From NCBI RefSeq assembly GCF_042852765.1, contig NZ_AP031414.1: 64,000 nt of DNA; one strand, given 5' to 3'. Shown here in pieces: positions 33,927 through 43,272 of this stretch; position 1 is the stretch's first letter, and each line of letters starts with the position of its first letter. The position numbers and the translations under genes are program-made. The stretch is from Schaedlerella glycyrrhizinilytica_A. Lineage in GTDB: Bacteria > Bacillota > Clostridia > Lachnospirales > Lachnospiraceae. The notes beneath the pieces are model-generated. The model was not told the DNA's origin. It was given only the letters and a program-made list of their open reading frames with translations, and did no database searches.

Positions 33927-34716
33927 GCTTCTTTTCCCCTTCCTGATTAAATTTCTGCATATATTTTTTTAATTTTTTAATACCGCTGCTATGGATCTGA
34001 GACACACGGGGCTCGCTGATCTCCAACACTTGCGCGATCTGCCTCATGTTCAATTCCTCTACATAATAAAGCGAAATGACCAGCTGCTCTTTTTCCCTCA
34101 ATGTTCTGATCCCCTCCGCCAACACATCGGTCAGCTCCTGCCTGAGCAGGCAGGATTCCGGCTGCTTTTCTTCCCCGCTGGTCGGAAGCTGTACATGCGT
34201 ACTGTTCTCCTGCGCCTCTGCCAGCACCATATCCAGAGAAAGTACATGGAACAACGTCGCTTTCCTTAAGATCTCCTGATACTTCTCCATCGTGATCCCA
34301 AGATATTTCGCTACCTCTTCCGGCGACGGATCTGTTCCGTTTTTATTATATAATGTGGTAACCGCATCTTCAATATCTCTTGCGCTTTTTCTTACGCTCC
34401 TCGGGACCCAGTCTTGTTTTCTCGCGAGATCGATGATCATGCCTTTGATCCTTTTGGAAATATAGGTCTCGAATTTCACCTGTTTTTTTGCGTCAAACTT
34501 CTCGATCGCATTCATGATCACGAGCACGCCCTCGTTGACAATATCTTCCATCTGCGAAAAACTGATATATACATCGCGCATCTGCAGCGCAATACTCTTT
34601 ACAACATAGAGATAACGCATCACCAGTTCCTGTTTGATCTCCAGACTATGGGTAGAGCCATACATCTGCAAAAGTTCTTCATTCGACTTTTCTGTATAAT
34701 CTTCCTGTATACTCAT
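33907..34716 (-). CDS. fliA: RNA polymerase sigma factor for flagellar operons (sigma-28, FliA/SigD)
   Basis: 269 residues with regions 2-4 of a sigma-28 factor. Region 2 has FSQMEDIVNEGVLVIMNAIEKFD and FETYISKRIKGMIIDLARKQDWVPRSVR. Region 4 has REKEQLVISLYYVEELNMRQIAQVLEISEPRVSQIHS. It directs transcription of filament, stator and chemotaxis genes from TAAA-N15-GCCGATAA promoters. Candidate sites in this window are upstream of fliD and of the left flagellin. It follows flhA by 18 bases. No flgM is seen nearby. Confidence 0.95.
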   Translation of the reverse strand: MSIQEDYTEKSNEELLQMYGSTHSLEIKQELVMRYLYVVKSIALQMRDVYISFSQMEDIVNEGVLVIMNAIEKFDAKKQVKFETYISKRIKGMIIDLARKQDWVPRSVRKSARDIEDAVTTLYNKNGTDPSPEEVAKYLGITMEKYQEILRKATLFHVLSLDMVLAEAQENSTHVQLPTSGEEKQPESCLLRQELTDVLAEGIRTLREKEQLVISLYYVEELNMRQIAQVLEISEPRVSQIHSSGIKKLKKYMQKFNQEGEKKHVSRIL

Positions 34717-34734
34717 ACTCTTCCCTCATAACTG

Positions 34735-36804
34735 TCAGACGGCAATGTTCCCTACCGCCTGGATTTGTATATTATTGTTGATCTCATTAAAAGAAAGAAC
34801 ATAAACATTCGGATAAAACTGTTCGATCAGATGATGCACATGTACGCGCACGACCTGGCTCGTAAGAACAACCGGAGGCTGTGAAAATCCGTTGAATTTT
34901 TTAATTTCCTCTCCCAGTTTTGTGATCACGGTCTGCATCACATCCGGACTGAGCGCCAGATACATTCCCTGATCGCCTGCGGTCAGGCTTGTGATGATGT
35001 TCTTCTCCAGATCTGCATCCAGAGTGATCACTTTCATGCTGCCGCCCTCACAGAACTTTCTCGTGATCGTACGCTTCAGCGCCATACGGATATGTTCGGT
35101 CACAGAATCCAGATCTTTCACCGCCATAGACGCGTCGATGATCGTCTCCATGATCGTCTCCATATCTTTGATCGGAATGCCCTCTTTCAAAAGATTCGTC
35201 AATATTTTTTGGAAATTTCCATAAGAAATCGTTGTCGGAATCAGTTCTTCGATCAGTTCCGGTGATTTCTTCTTCATATTGTCCACCAGCTTCACAACTT
35301 CCTGTCGGTTCAGAAGCTCGTAAGAATGTTGTTTGATCGTCTCCGATAAATGGGTCAGCATCACGGATAACGGATCGATCACCGTATATCCATAAATCTC
35401 CGCCATCTCCTTTTTATCCACAGTGATCCATTTACTCGGAATGCCGTATGCCGGTTCGATCGTATCGATTCCCTCGATCTCTTTCTCCGGATTCGGCGGT
35501 TCTAAAGCAAGATAATAATCCACAAGTATCTCGCCCTTTGCGACTTCTTCGCCACGGATCTTGATCACGTATTGATTGGTATTCAGGCTGGAACTGTCTC
35601 TTAACCGGATTGACGGAATTACAAATCCCATTTCTTGTGCGTACTGCCGCCGGAAAATCACGATCCGGTTGATCATTTTTCCACCGCTGCCCTCATCTAC
35701 CAGCGGGATCAGACTATATCCAAATTCCATCTCGATCGGCTCTACCTGTATCAGATCATACACATTGCTGATGTCCTTAAACGCCTCTTCCTCGGAAACC
35801 ATCTGCTGTTGCTGCGACATGGCTTCTTCCATCTCTTCTGCTTTTCGTGAAGCGGAAGCTGCTTCCTCCATCCGCTTCGTCAGCATATAACCTCCAAGCA
35901 TCAATCCAAGTGAGACTACGCCAAACTGGATCTTCGGCATTCCCGGGATCACAAGCATCACTGCCAGCGCCGCGCCGGTGATCATGATCGCTTTCGGCTG
36001 GGCAAGAAACTGTTTGGAAGCATCCTCATTCAGACTTCCCTCCGAAACGGATCTGGTCACGACCATACCGGTTGCCGTGGAGATCAGAAGCGCAGGGATC
36101 TGAGATACAAGACCATCTCCGACCGTTGCGATCGAATACACCGAAAGGACTTCTGAAAATGACATTCCCCCCTGCACCATTCCGATGATCATACCGCCGA
36201 AGAAATTGACTGCGGTAATGATCAGGGACATGACCGCATCTCCCTTTACGATCTTCGTAGCACCGTCCATGGCGCCGTAAAAATCCGCTTCTTTTTGGAT
36301 CTTATACCGCCGCTCCTTGGCCTGCTGCTCGTCGATCAGACCGGTACTTAAGTCTGCGTCGATCGCCATCTGTTTTCCCGGCATCGCATCCAATGTAAAA
36401 CGTGCCGCAACCTCCGCAACTCGTTCCGCACCTTTTGTGATAACAAGGAACTGCACCAATACGATAATGATAAAGATAATGAAACCAACTACAACGTTTC
36501 CCTGTAATACAAAATCTCCCATCGCCTTGATCACAGCTCCCGCCGTTCCCGAGTTTCCAAGGATATTTCTCGTGGAAGAAATATTGATCCCGATACGGAA
36601 CAACGTCGTGATCAAAAGCATGGATGGAAAAATCGAAAACTCCAGCGGCTCTTTGATATTCATGCTGATCAGCAAAATGATCAATGAAATGGAAATATTC
36701 AAAATTATAAAAACATCCAATACAAATGGATTCAATGGAATGATTAATAACAGTACGATCATTACAACGATCACAGCGACTGCATTATTCAATAGTTTCT
36801 TCAT
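34735..36804 (-). CDS. flhA: Flagellar export gate protein FlhA
   Basis: A 689-residue protein of normal FlhA length. Eight transmembrane segments occupy the first ~330 residues, with the conserved DAMPGKQMAIDADLSTGLID FHIPEP loop. The soluble cytoplasmic domain (about 340-689) docks export chaperones. It follows flhB by three bases. flhF and flhG, which normally come next in Firmicutes, are absent, and the sigma-28 gene follows instead. Confidence 0.97.
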   Translation of the reverse strand: MKKLLNNAVAVIVVMIVLLLIIPLNPFVLDVFIILNISISLIILLISMNIKEPLEFSIFPSMLLITTLFRIGINISSTRNILGNSGTAGAVIKAMGDFVLQGNVVVGFIIFIIIVLVQFLVITKGAERVAEVAARFTLDAMPGKQMAIDADLSTGLIDEQQAKERRYKIQKEADFYGAMDGATKIVKGDAVMSLIITAVNFFGGMIIGMVQGGMSFSEVLSVYSIATVGDGLVSQIPALLISTATGMVVTRSVSEGSLNEDASKQFLAQPKAIMITGAALAVMLVIPGMPKIQFGVVSLGLMLGGYMLTKRMEEAASASRKAEEMEEAMSQQQQMVSEEEAFKDISNVYDLIQVEPIEMEFGYSLIPLVDEGSGGKMINRIVIFRRQYAQEMGFVIPSIRLRDSSSLNTNQYVIKIRGEEVAKGEILVDYYLALEPPNPEKEIEGIDTIEPAYGIPSKWITVDKKEMAEIYGYTVIDPLSVMLTHLSETIKQHSYELLNRQEVVKLVDNMKKKSPELIEELIPTTISYGNFQKILTNLLKEGIPIKDMETIMETIIDASMAVKDLDSVTEHIRMALKRTITRKFCEGGSMKVITLDADLEKNIITSLTAGDQGMYLALSPDVMQTVITKLGEEIKKFNGFSQPPVVLTSQVVRVHVHHLIEQFYPNVYVLSFNEINNNIQIQAVGNIAV

Positions 36805-36807
36805 CTT

Positions 36808-37872
36808 TTACTCCAGACTTTTTTTATTCTTTCGGAAAACCTGTACCAGAATCTCTGCCACAACTCCATAATATTCCGCCGGTATTTCACCGTCCAACGG
36901 CGTCGTCGCATAGATTCCCCGCGCCAGCGGCCGGTTCTCAATAACGGTAACGCCGTTTTTCTCTGCGATTTCCACGATCTTTAAAGCGATCAGATCCTGT
37001 CCTTTTGCGACAAGTATCGGCGCGTTGTTTTTATGGATATCATATTTTAGCGCGACGGCAAAATGCGTCGGGTTACGGATGATCACATCCGCATCCGGAA
37101 CTGCCTGCATCATCCGGTTCCTTGCCCGGCTTCTCTGCAGATTTCGGATTTTTCCTTTGATCTCAGGATTTCCCTCCGTCTGCTTGAACTCCTCTTTCAG
37201 TTCCTGCTTGGACATCCGGATCTTTTTCTCATAATCCCATCGTTGATAAAAATAATCAAAACCGGCGATCGCGCAGAAGATCAACCCGATCTTCACGACC
37301 ATATCCATCACAAGCTGCAATGTATACACCGAAGATACCTGAATGTCCATATCCATCATGCGCATGATATTCCGCATATCCGCTTCCAAAGCCTGATACA
37401 ACACGACGCACAGGATCGTGATCTTCAGGATCCCCTTTAAAAGCTCTATCAAATTCCGCAGGGAAAACAAGTTTTTAATTCCCTTGATAATACTCAGATT
37501 GCTCAACTTGAACGCCGCTGATTTTGCGGTAAAAATAAATTTTGTCTGAACGCCCGTTGCCACAACTGCCAGCGCGATCGAAATAAATCCAAGTGGAAGA
37601 ATGCAGATCGCCAGCACTTGCATGGCGTCTATCCCGAAAGCGCTCAACTGCGCCATCGATAACTCTTCAATCGACAACGCATTGTTCAGATAATAGAGCA
37701 GATTCTCACGGATCGTCTTGTATATAGTCGGAAACAAGATCTGTAACCCATAGAACGTCCCAAGAAGCGACACGACGACAATTACATCTTTACTCGAAAA
37801 GACATGACCCTCTTTCCGCTCATCGCGCCGCTTCTTGGGCGTGGCTTTTTCAGTTTTGGAATCGTCTGCCAT
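36808..37872 (-). CDS. flhB: Flagellar export switch protein FlhB
   Basis: 354 residues with four transmembrane segments, a basic N-terminus (KTEKATPKKRRDERKEG) and the autocleavage motif NPTH at 267-270, where cleavage between N and P switches export from rod/hook to filament substrates. It follows fliR at 36 bases. Confidence 0.96.
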   Translation of the reverse strand: MADDSKTEKATPKKRRDERKEGHVFSSKDVIVVVSLLGTFYGLQILFPTIYKTIRENLLYYLNNALSIEELSMAQLSAFGIDAMQVLAICILPLGFISIALAVVATGVQTKFIFTAKSAAFKLSNLSIIKGIKNLFSLRNLIELLKGILKITILCVVLYQALEADMRNIMRMMDMDIQVSSVYTLQLVMDMVVKIGLIFCAIAGFDYFYQRWDYEKKIRMSKQELKEEFKQTEGNPEIKGKIRNLQRSRARNRMMQAVPDADVIIRNPTHFAVALKYDIHKNNAPILVAKGQDLIALKIVEIAEKNGVTVIENRPLARGIYATTPLDGEIPAEYYGVVAEILVQVFRKNKKSLE

Positions 37873-37908
37873 CTGTCTTCACTTCGCTTTCGTTTCTGAA
37901 TTTCTGTT

Positions 37909-38676
37909 TTATAAAAACGTAAGGATTTCCTGTATTGCTTTCACCATCACAGTAACAAGATTGGAGAGATACTCCCCGATCGGGGAGATCAACAATACAA
38001 GTAACCCCAAACCTACGATTACTTTCAATTGAATATTGATCACAAATACATTGATCTGCGGTACGATCTTATTGAGGATCCCAACTCCGATCTCTACCAG
38101 AAATTCAGCCGCCAGAACCGGAAATGCAAACTTGATCCCGAGTACCACGCACTCGGAAAACAACTCGACCATCCGGGACGCAAGCCCCTGCGTCAGAAGA
38201 ATCCCGCCGTAAGGCACGATCTCCGCCGATGTCAGCAAAATCTTCATCAAAGCCAGATGTCCGTCCACCGCAAAGAACAACAATACATAAAACGCCTGTA
38301 AAAGGCTGCCTGTAATCGGCACTTGCGCATTGCTCTGCGGATCATATACCGTTGACATCGACATTCCCATCTGAAAATCCATTACATATCCTGCAAATGT
38401 GATCACAAAGAAAAATAATTCTGTTACAAATCCGATCGCATACCCCGCCGCAAACTCTTTAAATAGAAGCAGTCCATACTCCAGCGGATTTGTAATATCA
38501 AACGCATCACCTGTCGAAAAAGAATATACCGTAACTGTCAAAATAAAAATGAATCCAGCCTTTACCTGCATCGGGATATTTCTTCTTCCTAAAATCGGAT
38601 TCAATAATATAAACCCTGACATTCTCATTAATATCAGTGAAAACAGGGTGATCTGTGCAGTAGTATCGAACAGCAT
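37909..38676 (-). CDS. fliR: Flagellar export protein FliR
   Basis: A 255-residue, strongly hydrophobic protein with about six transmembrane segments and the motifs RMSGFILLNPILGRRNIP and FQMGMSMSTVYDPQSNAQVP. It forms the export gate with FliP and FliQ. Confidence 0.95.
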   Translation of the reverse strand: MLFDTTAQITLFSLILMRMSGFILLNPILGRRNIPMQVKAGFIFILTVTVYSFSTGDAFDITNPLEYGLLLFKEFAAGYAIGFVTELFFFVITFAGYVMDFQMGMSMSTVYDPQSNAQVPITGSLLQAFYVLLFFAVDGHLALMKILLTSAEIVPYGGILLTQGLASRMVELFSECVVLGIKFAFPVLAAEFLVEIGVGILNKIVPQINVFVINIQLKVIVGLGLLVLLISPIGEYLSNLVTVMVKAIQEILTFL

Positions 38677-38698
38677 TTCTCTCTCCTTGCTCCAATCG

Positions 38699-38959
38699 TC
38701 ATCCCTGTATCATCTGAAAGATCCGTACTGTAAAATCCTGAAGCGTCTCCAGCATGTTCCCGCCCGTAAACACCAAAATGATCCCGATCACAAGCAGCTT
38801 GGGAACAAACGTGATCGTCTGTTCATGGATCTGGGTTGCCGCCTGTATAATGGAGATTAATACGCCAACGAGCATACTGATGACCAGAACCGGTCCTCCA
38901 AGCTGAACTGCCAGTACAAACACTTCATACATTAAGTCTAATACTTCCCCGTTTGTCAT
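38699..38959 (-). CDS. fliQ: Flagellar export protein FliQ
   Basis: 86 residues, two transmembrane helices, with the family sequence GVLISIIQAATQIHEQT. Part of the FliPQR export gate, between fliP and fliR. Confidence 0.96.
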   Translation of the reverse strand: MTNGEVLDLMYEVFVLAVQLGGPVLVISMLVGVLISIIQAATQIHEQTITFVPKLLVIGIILVFTGGNMLETLQDFTVRIFQMIQG

Positions 38960-38976
38960 CTAACAATCTCTTCCCT

Positions 38977-39639
38977 TCATCGAAAACTTTTTACAATTGT
39001 CGAGAACAGTAAGTTCCAGCCGTCCACAGTAATAAAAAGAAGTAATTTGAACGGCAGCGAGATCATCGCGGGCGGAAGCATGATCATTCCCATCGACATC
39101 AACGTACTGGAGACGATAATGTCGATCAGAAGAAACGGAATAAATAATAAGAATCCTGCTACAAACGCTCTCTTGAGTTCGCTGGTCATAAACGCCGGGA
39201 CAATGACCGTCATGGAAAGGTCTTCCGGGCTCTCGTCCTCCGCCAGCTGCACATCCGCCATATCCATATATAAATTCAGACTGCTTTTCTCCGTCTGCTT
39301 TAACATGAATTCTTTCAGCGGGACCTGTGCCCGCTCCAACGCCTCTTCCTGCGTGATCTGCTGATTTTTATATGGTTCATATGCTTCCGTATTGATTTCC
39401 TTGATCACCGGATCCATAATGAACAATGTCAAAAACAAGGAAATCCCGACCAACACCATATTGGGCGGAGTCTGTTGGATTCCAAGCGCATTTCGCAAAA
39501 ATGACAGGATAATGACCGTCCGGGAAAAAGAAGTCATCATGATGATCAATGACGGCAGCAGCGCCACAATAGTCAGAAGCAATAAGATTTCTAATGTAGG
39601 GACTTGATTGCCATTGACATTAATTAAGGAATCATACAT
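38977..39639 (-). CDS. fliP: Flagellar export protein FliP
   Basis: 220 residues with four transmembrane segments and the motifs LLTIVALLPSLIIMMTSFSR, QTPPNMVLVGISLFLT and the C-terminal SMGMIMLPPAMISLPFKLLLF. Relative to enteric FliP it lacks a long cleavable signal peptide. It overlaps fliO by 8 bases. Confidence 0.96.
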   Translation of the reverse strand: MYDSLINVNGNQVPTLEILLLLTIVALLPSLIIMMTSFSRTVIILSFLRNALGIQQTPPNMVLVGISLFLTLFIMDPVIKEINTEAYEPYKNQQITQEEALERAQVPLKEFMLKQTEKSSLNLYMDMADVQLAEDESPEDLSMTVIVPAFMTSELKRAFVAGFLLFIPFLLIDIIVSSTLMSMGMIMLPPAMISLPFKLLLFITVDGWNLLFSTIVKSFR

Positions 39640-39988
39640 CTTCTTTTCCCCCTTTTTGGGTCATTTTACCAAATTTGTTCAGGAGCTCTCTGAATTCCTG
39701 TGCTTTAGGTGTACTGTTTCCCTGAATTGGCGCAAGCGGGATCAAATCCTCCGGATCCAGTTCCTGCAAAAGGCTGATCTGCTGAGAAGTTACCCCGATC
39801 AGCAAGTATTTGTCCCCTGCCTGTACAACCGCAACGTATCGATCCTGTCCGACCATGAGCTGATCGACCACTCGCATATAATGTGAATTGCCGTTTTTAT
39901 TCATTCCTCGTCCTACATATTTGCTGACGACATAGCTTAGATAAATGATAAAAACAGCCGCTATAAAAGTCAGAATCACACTCCCCAT
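39632..39988 (-). CDS. fliO: Flagellar biosynthetic protein FliO (FliZ-type)
   Basis: 118 residues: an N-terminal transmembrane helix (VILTFIAAVFIIYLSYVVSKY), then a short cytoplasmic domain with VVDQLMVGQDRYVAVVQAGDKYLLIGVT, the FliO signature. It assists FliP assembly. It sits between fliY and fliP, as is usual. Confidence 0.9.
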   Translation of the reverse strand: MGSVILTFIAAVFIIYLSYVVSKYVGRGMNKNGNSHYMRVVDQLMVGQDRYVAVVQAGDKYLLIGVTSQQISLLQELDPEDLIPLAPIQGNSTPKAQEFRELLNKFGKMTQKGGKEDV

Positions 39989-39999
39989 AATCGTCCTTC

Positions 40000-41313
40000 C
40001 TATTCTAATGTTGCCAGGTTGATCTTCGTGATCTCTGTAATACGAATTCCAAAATTATCTTCTACAACCACAACGTCGCCTTTTGCGATACATTGTCCGT
40101 TGACGAACAGATCGACCTGTTCTCCCGCCAGTTTATCCAGAACAACCAAAGATCCTTTGGTGAAGTCCAGAATATCTTTCACCAGTTTCTTTGTTCTTCC
40201 GATCTCCACGGAGATTTCAAGCGGAACCCCCATGATCAGTTCCATATTTTCTTCCTGTTCTTCCTGAAGAACCACGCCGCGGTCCTGATTCAGATCCTGT
40301 CGCACCATCGGCTGCACGTTGATCAGTTTTGGTTCTGCCGCTTTTTGTTTTTCCTCCTGCTGTTGCTGCATCTGCTGCATTTGCTGCATCATCTGCTGCA
40401 TCATCTGCATTTGCATCTGCATCATAGATGCATCTGCCATTCCCGACATCATCGGCTGCTGCACCATAGTCTGCGGATTCAAATTCATTTGCGGATCCTG
40501 ATTCATTTGTGCGTTCATCTGCTGGTTCATACCGGCGCTCATTTGATCCTGCTGTGATTCTGCAGGCTGCTCAAACATTGCCTGTGTACTTCCCTCCGCA
40601 TTTAACAGACTTTCGATTTCCTCCTGGGAGAGCGTCTGCTTTCCTCCTGAAGACGGCGCTGCTTCTTCATTCGGAACGTCTTTCGTTTCCTCATTTACAT
40701 TTGCCGGATCGACGATCACATCGTCCGGAAGAAATCCTTTCACAAGGCTCTTTGCAAGACTGATCGGCATTACGTTAAAGAATTCGCTTTCCAGTTGGTC
40801 TGCGATCTTCAGTGCAAATTTTACAACGACTCTGTAATCGTCGTCGGAAAAATATTTATCGATGAACGCTTTTTCATTTTCCACTTCAAAGGAAATCGGT
40901 GTTGAAATATTTACAACTTTTCCAAGGAATTCGGAAAGCGCTGTGGAAGACGCCCCCATCATCTGGTTCATCACTTCACAGACCGCGCTGATATTCATCT
41001 CGTTTAATTCAAACTCTTCATCCGTCATCGGAATGCCCATCAGCATTTCCACGATCACCCGCACGTCATGTCTTTTTAACAACATGACATTGCTTCCCTC
41101 CAAGCCAGATATATAAGTAATCTCAACTCCGATCGCCGGCTCCACTCTGTCCATTTTAAACTCATCCTTGCGGACAACATTTACAACAGGAGTGGTAATA
41201 TCTACTCTGGTATTCAGCATTGTTGAAACCGCAGTTGCCGAAGCTCCCAAACTGATATTCAGGATTTCGCCTACGGCATCTATTTCCAATGCGCTAAAAC
41301 AATTGGATCCCAT
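40000..41313 (-). CDS. fliY: Flagellar switch/phosphatase protein FliY (FliN-type C-terminus)
   Basis: 437 residues. The N-terminal half carries two CheC-type phosphatase motifs (VGEILNISLGASATAVSTML and VCEVMNQMMGASSTALSEFL), both with the E..N pair and following TP intact. Residues ~235-320 are an unusual Met/Gln-rich linker. The C-terminal SpoA/FliN domain (EISVEIGRTKKLVKDILDFTKGS to the end) forms the C-ring with FliM. The N-terminal SQSQIDALL-like CheY-binding segment of B. subtilis FliY is not obvious; a similar SQEEIESLL lies in the middle, at ~222-231. Confidence 0.92.
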   Translation of the reverse strand: MGSNCFSALEIDAVGEILNISLGASATAVSTMLNTRVDITTPVVNVVRKDEFKMDRVEPAIGVEITYISGLEGSNVMLLKRHDVRVIVEMLMGIPMTDEEFELNEMNISAVCEVMNQMMGASSTALSEFLGKVVNISTPISFEVENEKAFIDKYFSDDDYRVVVKFALKIADQLESEFFNVMPISLAKSLVKGFLPDDVIVDPANVNEETKDVPNEEAAPSSGGKQTLSQEEIESLLNAEGSTQAMFEQPAESQQDQMSAGMNQQMNAQMNQDPQMNLNPQTMVQQPMMSGMADASMMQMQMQMMQQMMQQMQQMQQQQEEKQKAAEPKLINVQPMVRQDLNQDRGVVLQEEQEENMELIMGVPLEISVEIGRTKKLVKDILDFTKGSLVVLDKLAGEQVDLFVNGQCIAKGDVVVVEDNFGIRITEITKINLATLE

Positions 41314-41340
41314 TCTGCCCTTTTCCTCCTATGCAATTAC

Positions 41341-41784
41341 TTATTTCCCGATCTCCAACGCTTTCTGCGACATCATTTTGATCGCATTAAACGCTGTAAT
41401 ATTCGCCTCGTACGATCTTGTCGCAGCCATTCCGTCTACGGTCTCTTTTACAAGATCTACATTCGGCATCATAACATAACCCTCTTCGTTTGCGTCCGGA
41501 TGATCCGGATCATATACCGGAATCAGATCTCTTTGATCTTCTGTAATCTGTGAAACACGCACGCCGCCTTTTTCCATTCCGGAGCGCCGAAGACGGCTAT
41601 TGAACTCCTCCTGAAAAGAACTCGCCGGTTTCTCCTCAAAAGAAACGATCTTACGTCGGTATGGACCTCCGTCCGCGGTTCTCGTCGTCTGTGCATTTGC
41701 TATATTTTCTGCGACAGTATCCAGCCTCTGCCTTTGTGCAGTCAATCCTGAAACACTAATATCAAAAGAATTCAAAAAAGACAT
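41341..41784 (-). CDS. flgC: Flagellar basal-body rod protein FlgC, displaced
   Basis: A 147-residue FlgC: FDISVSGLTAQRQRLDTVAENIANAQTTRTADGGPYRRK at the N-terminus (only sections quoted), YDPDHPDANEEGYVMMPNV, and the C-terminal AATRSYEANITAFNAIKMM. FlgC is a proximal rod subunit. It normally lies between flgB and fliE. Here it is between cheY and fliY, about 12.5 kb downstream of flgB in the same operon. The sequence is complete. Confidence 0.92.
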   Translation of the reverse strand: MSFLNSFDISVSGLTAQRQRLDTVAENIANAQTTRTADGGPYRRKIVSFEEKPASSFQEEFNSRLRRSGMEKGGVRVSQITEDQRDLIPVYDPDHPDANEEGYVMMPNVDLVKETVDGMAATRSYEANITAFNAIKMMSQKALEIGK

Positions 41785-41804
41785 TTTTTTTCCTCACTCC
41801 CTGA

Positions 41805-42164
41805 TTATCCAAGAATTTTCTTGATCGTTGACAAAATACGTTCCGGTTTGAACGGTTTTACAATAAAGTCTTTCGCCCCCGACTTGATGGAATCCATAAC
41901 CATCGCTTCCTGTCCCATTGCTGAGCACATCACAACCGTTGCCGCCGGATCTAATGCTTTGATCTCTTTCAGTGCTTCCAAACCGTCTTTATTCGGCATC
42001 GTAATATCCATAAATACCAGATCCGGTTTCTCCGCCTGATACATTTCCACTGCCTGCGCACCGTCTGCCGCCTCGATCACGTCTGTATAACCAGCCTGTC
42101 CTAACGTTGTCTTTAACATCATTCTCATAAAAGCTGCATCGTCTACCAATAAAATTTTTGCCAT
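41805..42164 (-). CDS. cheY: Chemotaxis response regulator CheY
   Basis: A 119-residue stand-alone receiver with the acidic pair D8-D9, phosphoacceptor D53 (VFMDITMPNKDG) and lysine in FIVKPF. All key residues are present. Phosphorylated CheY binds FliM to change rotation. It lies between fliM and flgC, next to both switch genes. Confidence 0.93.
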   Translation of the reverse strand: MAKILLVDDAAFMRMMLKTTLGQAGYTDVIEAADGAQAVEMYQAEKPDLVFMDITMPNKDGLEALKEIKALDPAATVVMCSAMGQEAMVMDSIKSGAKDFIVKPFKPERILSTIKKILG

Positions 42165-42240
42165 TTTTCATTACCTCTTTTCATAAATATTTCTTTTTAT
42201 ATGTACAGAGAATCTTTGATATTTCTCCGTCATCTCTTTT

Positions 42241-43254
42241 CTACCCTGCATTTTTTTCTTCTGCACGTTCTTCAATTTTTACTGCGATGTTCTTATTGTA
42301 TACGCCAAGTTTTCCTTTGAACCACGGCTGACCGGCAACATGTACCGATACTGCGGAATCCTGCGGCTTGTTCAAATCGATCACATCGCCCACATGAAGA
42401 TTGTAAATATCGTCCAGATTCAGCCGCGCAACGCCAAGCTGCGCCATGACTTCCATCTCAGACTCTTTGATACTCTCAAGAATCTCTTCCCGGTTATCTC
42501 GCTGCATGTGGCTGTTATCCTTATCTGCCAGATGTTTGGTCTTCTCTATAATATCAAAGATATTAAACAACAATGTACCCGGCAGGCAGATATTCATTGC
42601 TCCCTCGATATTCTCACCCAGTGAAATTCTCAGCATGACGATCACGACTGTCTCATCCACACTGATCCCCTGGAACATACTCGGATTTTCTTCTACCCAT
42701 CCAAATTCCACATCCATGTGGATATAAGTAGACCACACATCTTTTGTGATTGCGATCAAATGTTTGATCACACTCTCATACAGAGCGATCTCAATATCTG
42801 TATATACATAGGAACCGTCTACTTCCGTATCTGTTCCGGTTCCGCCCAACAACCTGTCGATCATCGACCCCATCAGGATCGGAGAAATATGAAACACCAT
42901 CGGAGGATTTTTCGAATGATCCTGTAATTCTGCTTTCGCAAGAGTGATCACATCTGTCTCATTCAGTGCATTCCCGAATTCATAATATCTCTGCTCTTCT
43001 ACGCCGATCACTTCCACCTCGCTCGCCACCCGGAACAAGCCGTTGATCTGCGAAGTTGCGATCCGAGCATAGTTATCATAAATGCTTTTCAGCATTTTCA
43101 ACTTATCTTTTGTGTATTTTTTGGGACTGTAAAAATCATATTTTCGATATGTTTTCGTAGGTTGCGGCTGTGTAACTTTGCTTTCTTCCACATCTGCATT
43201 CTGCATAGAATGCAGCAGCGCATCAATCTGACTTTGTGAAAGCACATCTGCCAT
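42241..43254 (-). CDS. fliM: Flagellar motor switch protein FliM
   Basis: About 337 residues. The N-terminal CheY-binding peptide is LSQSQIDALLHSM. The middle CheC-like domain includes MGSMIDRLLGG, and the C-terminal SpoA domain has MAQLGVARLNLDDIYNLHVGDVIDL. The ATG at 43254 is preferred over the in-frame GTG at 43266, because AGGTG lies about 10 bases upstream. It follows motB by 18 bases. Confidence 0.95.
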   Translation of the reverse strand: MADVLSQSQIDALLHSMQNADVEESKVTQPQPTKTYRKYDFYSPKKYTKDKLKMLKSIYDNYARIATSQINGLFRVASEVEVIGVEEQRYYEFGNALNETDVITLAKAELQDHSKNPPMVFHISPILMGSMIDRLLGGTGTDTEVDGSYVYTDIEIALYESVIKHLIAITKDVWSTYIHMDVEFGWVEENPSMFQGISVDETVVIVMLRISLGENIEGAMNICLPGTLLFNIFDIIEKTKHLADKDNSHMQRDNREEILESIKESEMEVMAQLGVARLNLDDIYNLHVGDVIDLNKPQDSAVSVHVAGQPWFKGKLGVYNKNIAVKIEERAEEKNAG

Positions 43255-43272
43255 CTTTATGAACACCTGCCT

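Noticed and set aside
40319..40557. Cys/Ile-rich and His/Leu-rich open frames on the plus strand
   Set aside because: These are the complement of the Met/Gln-rich FliY linker codons.
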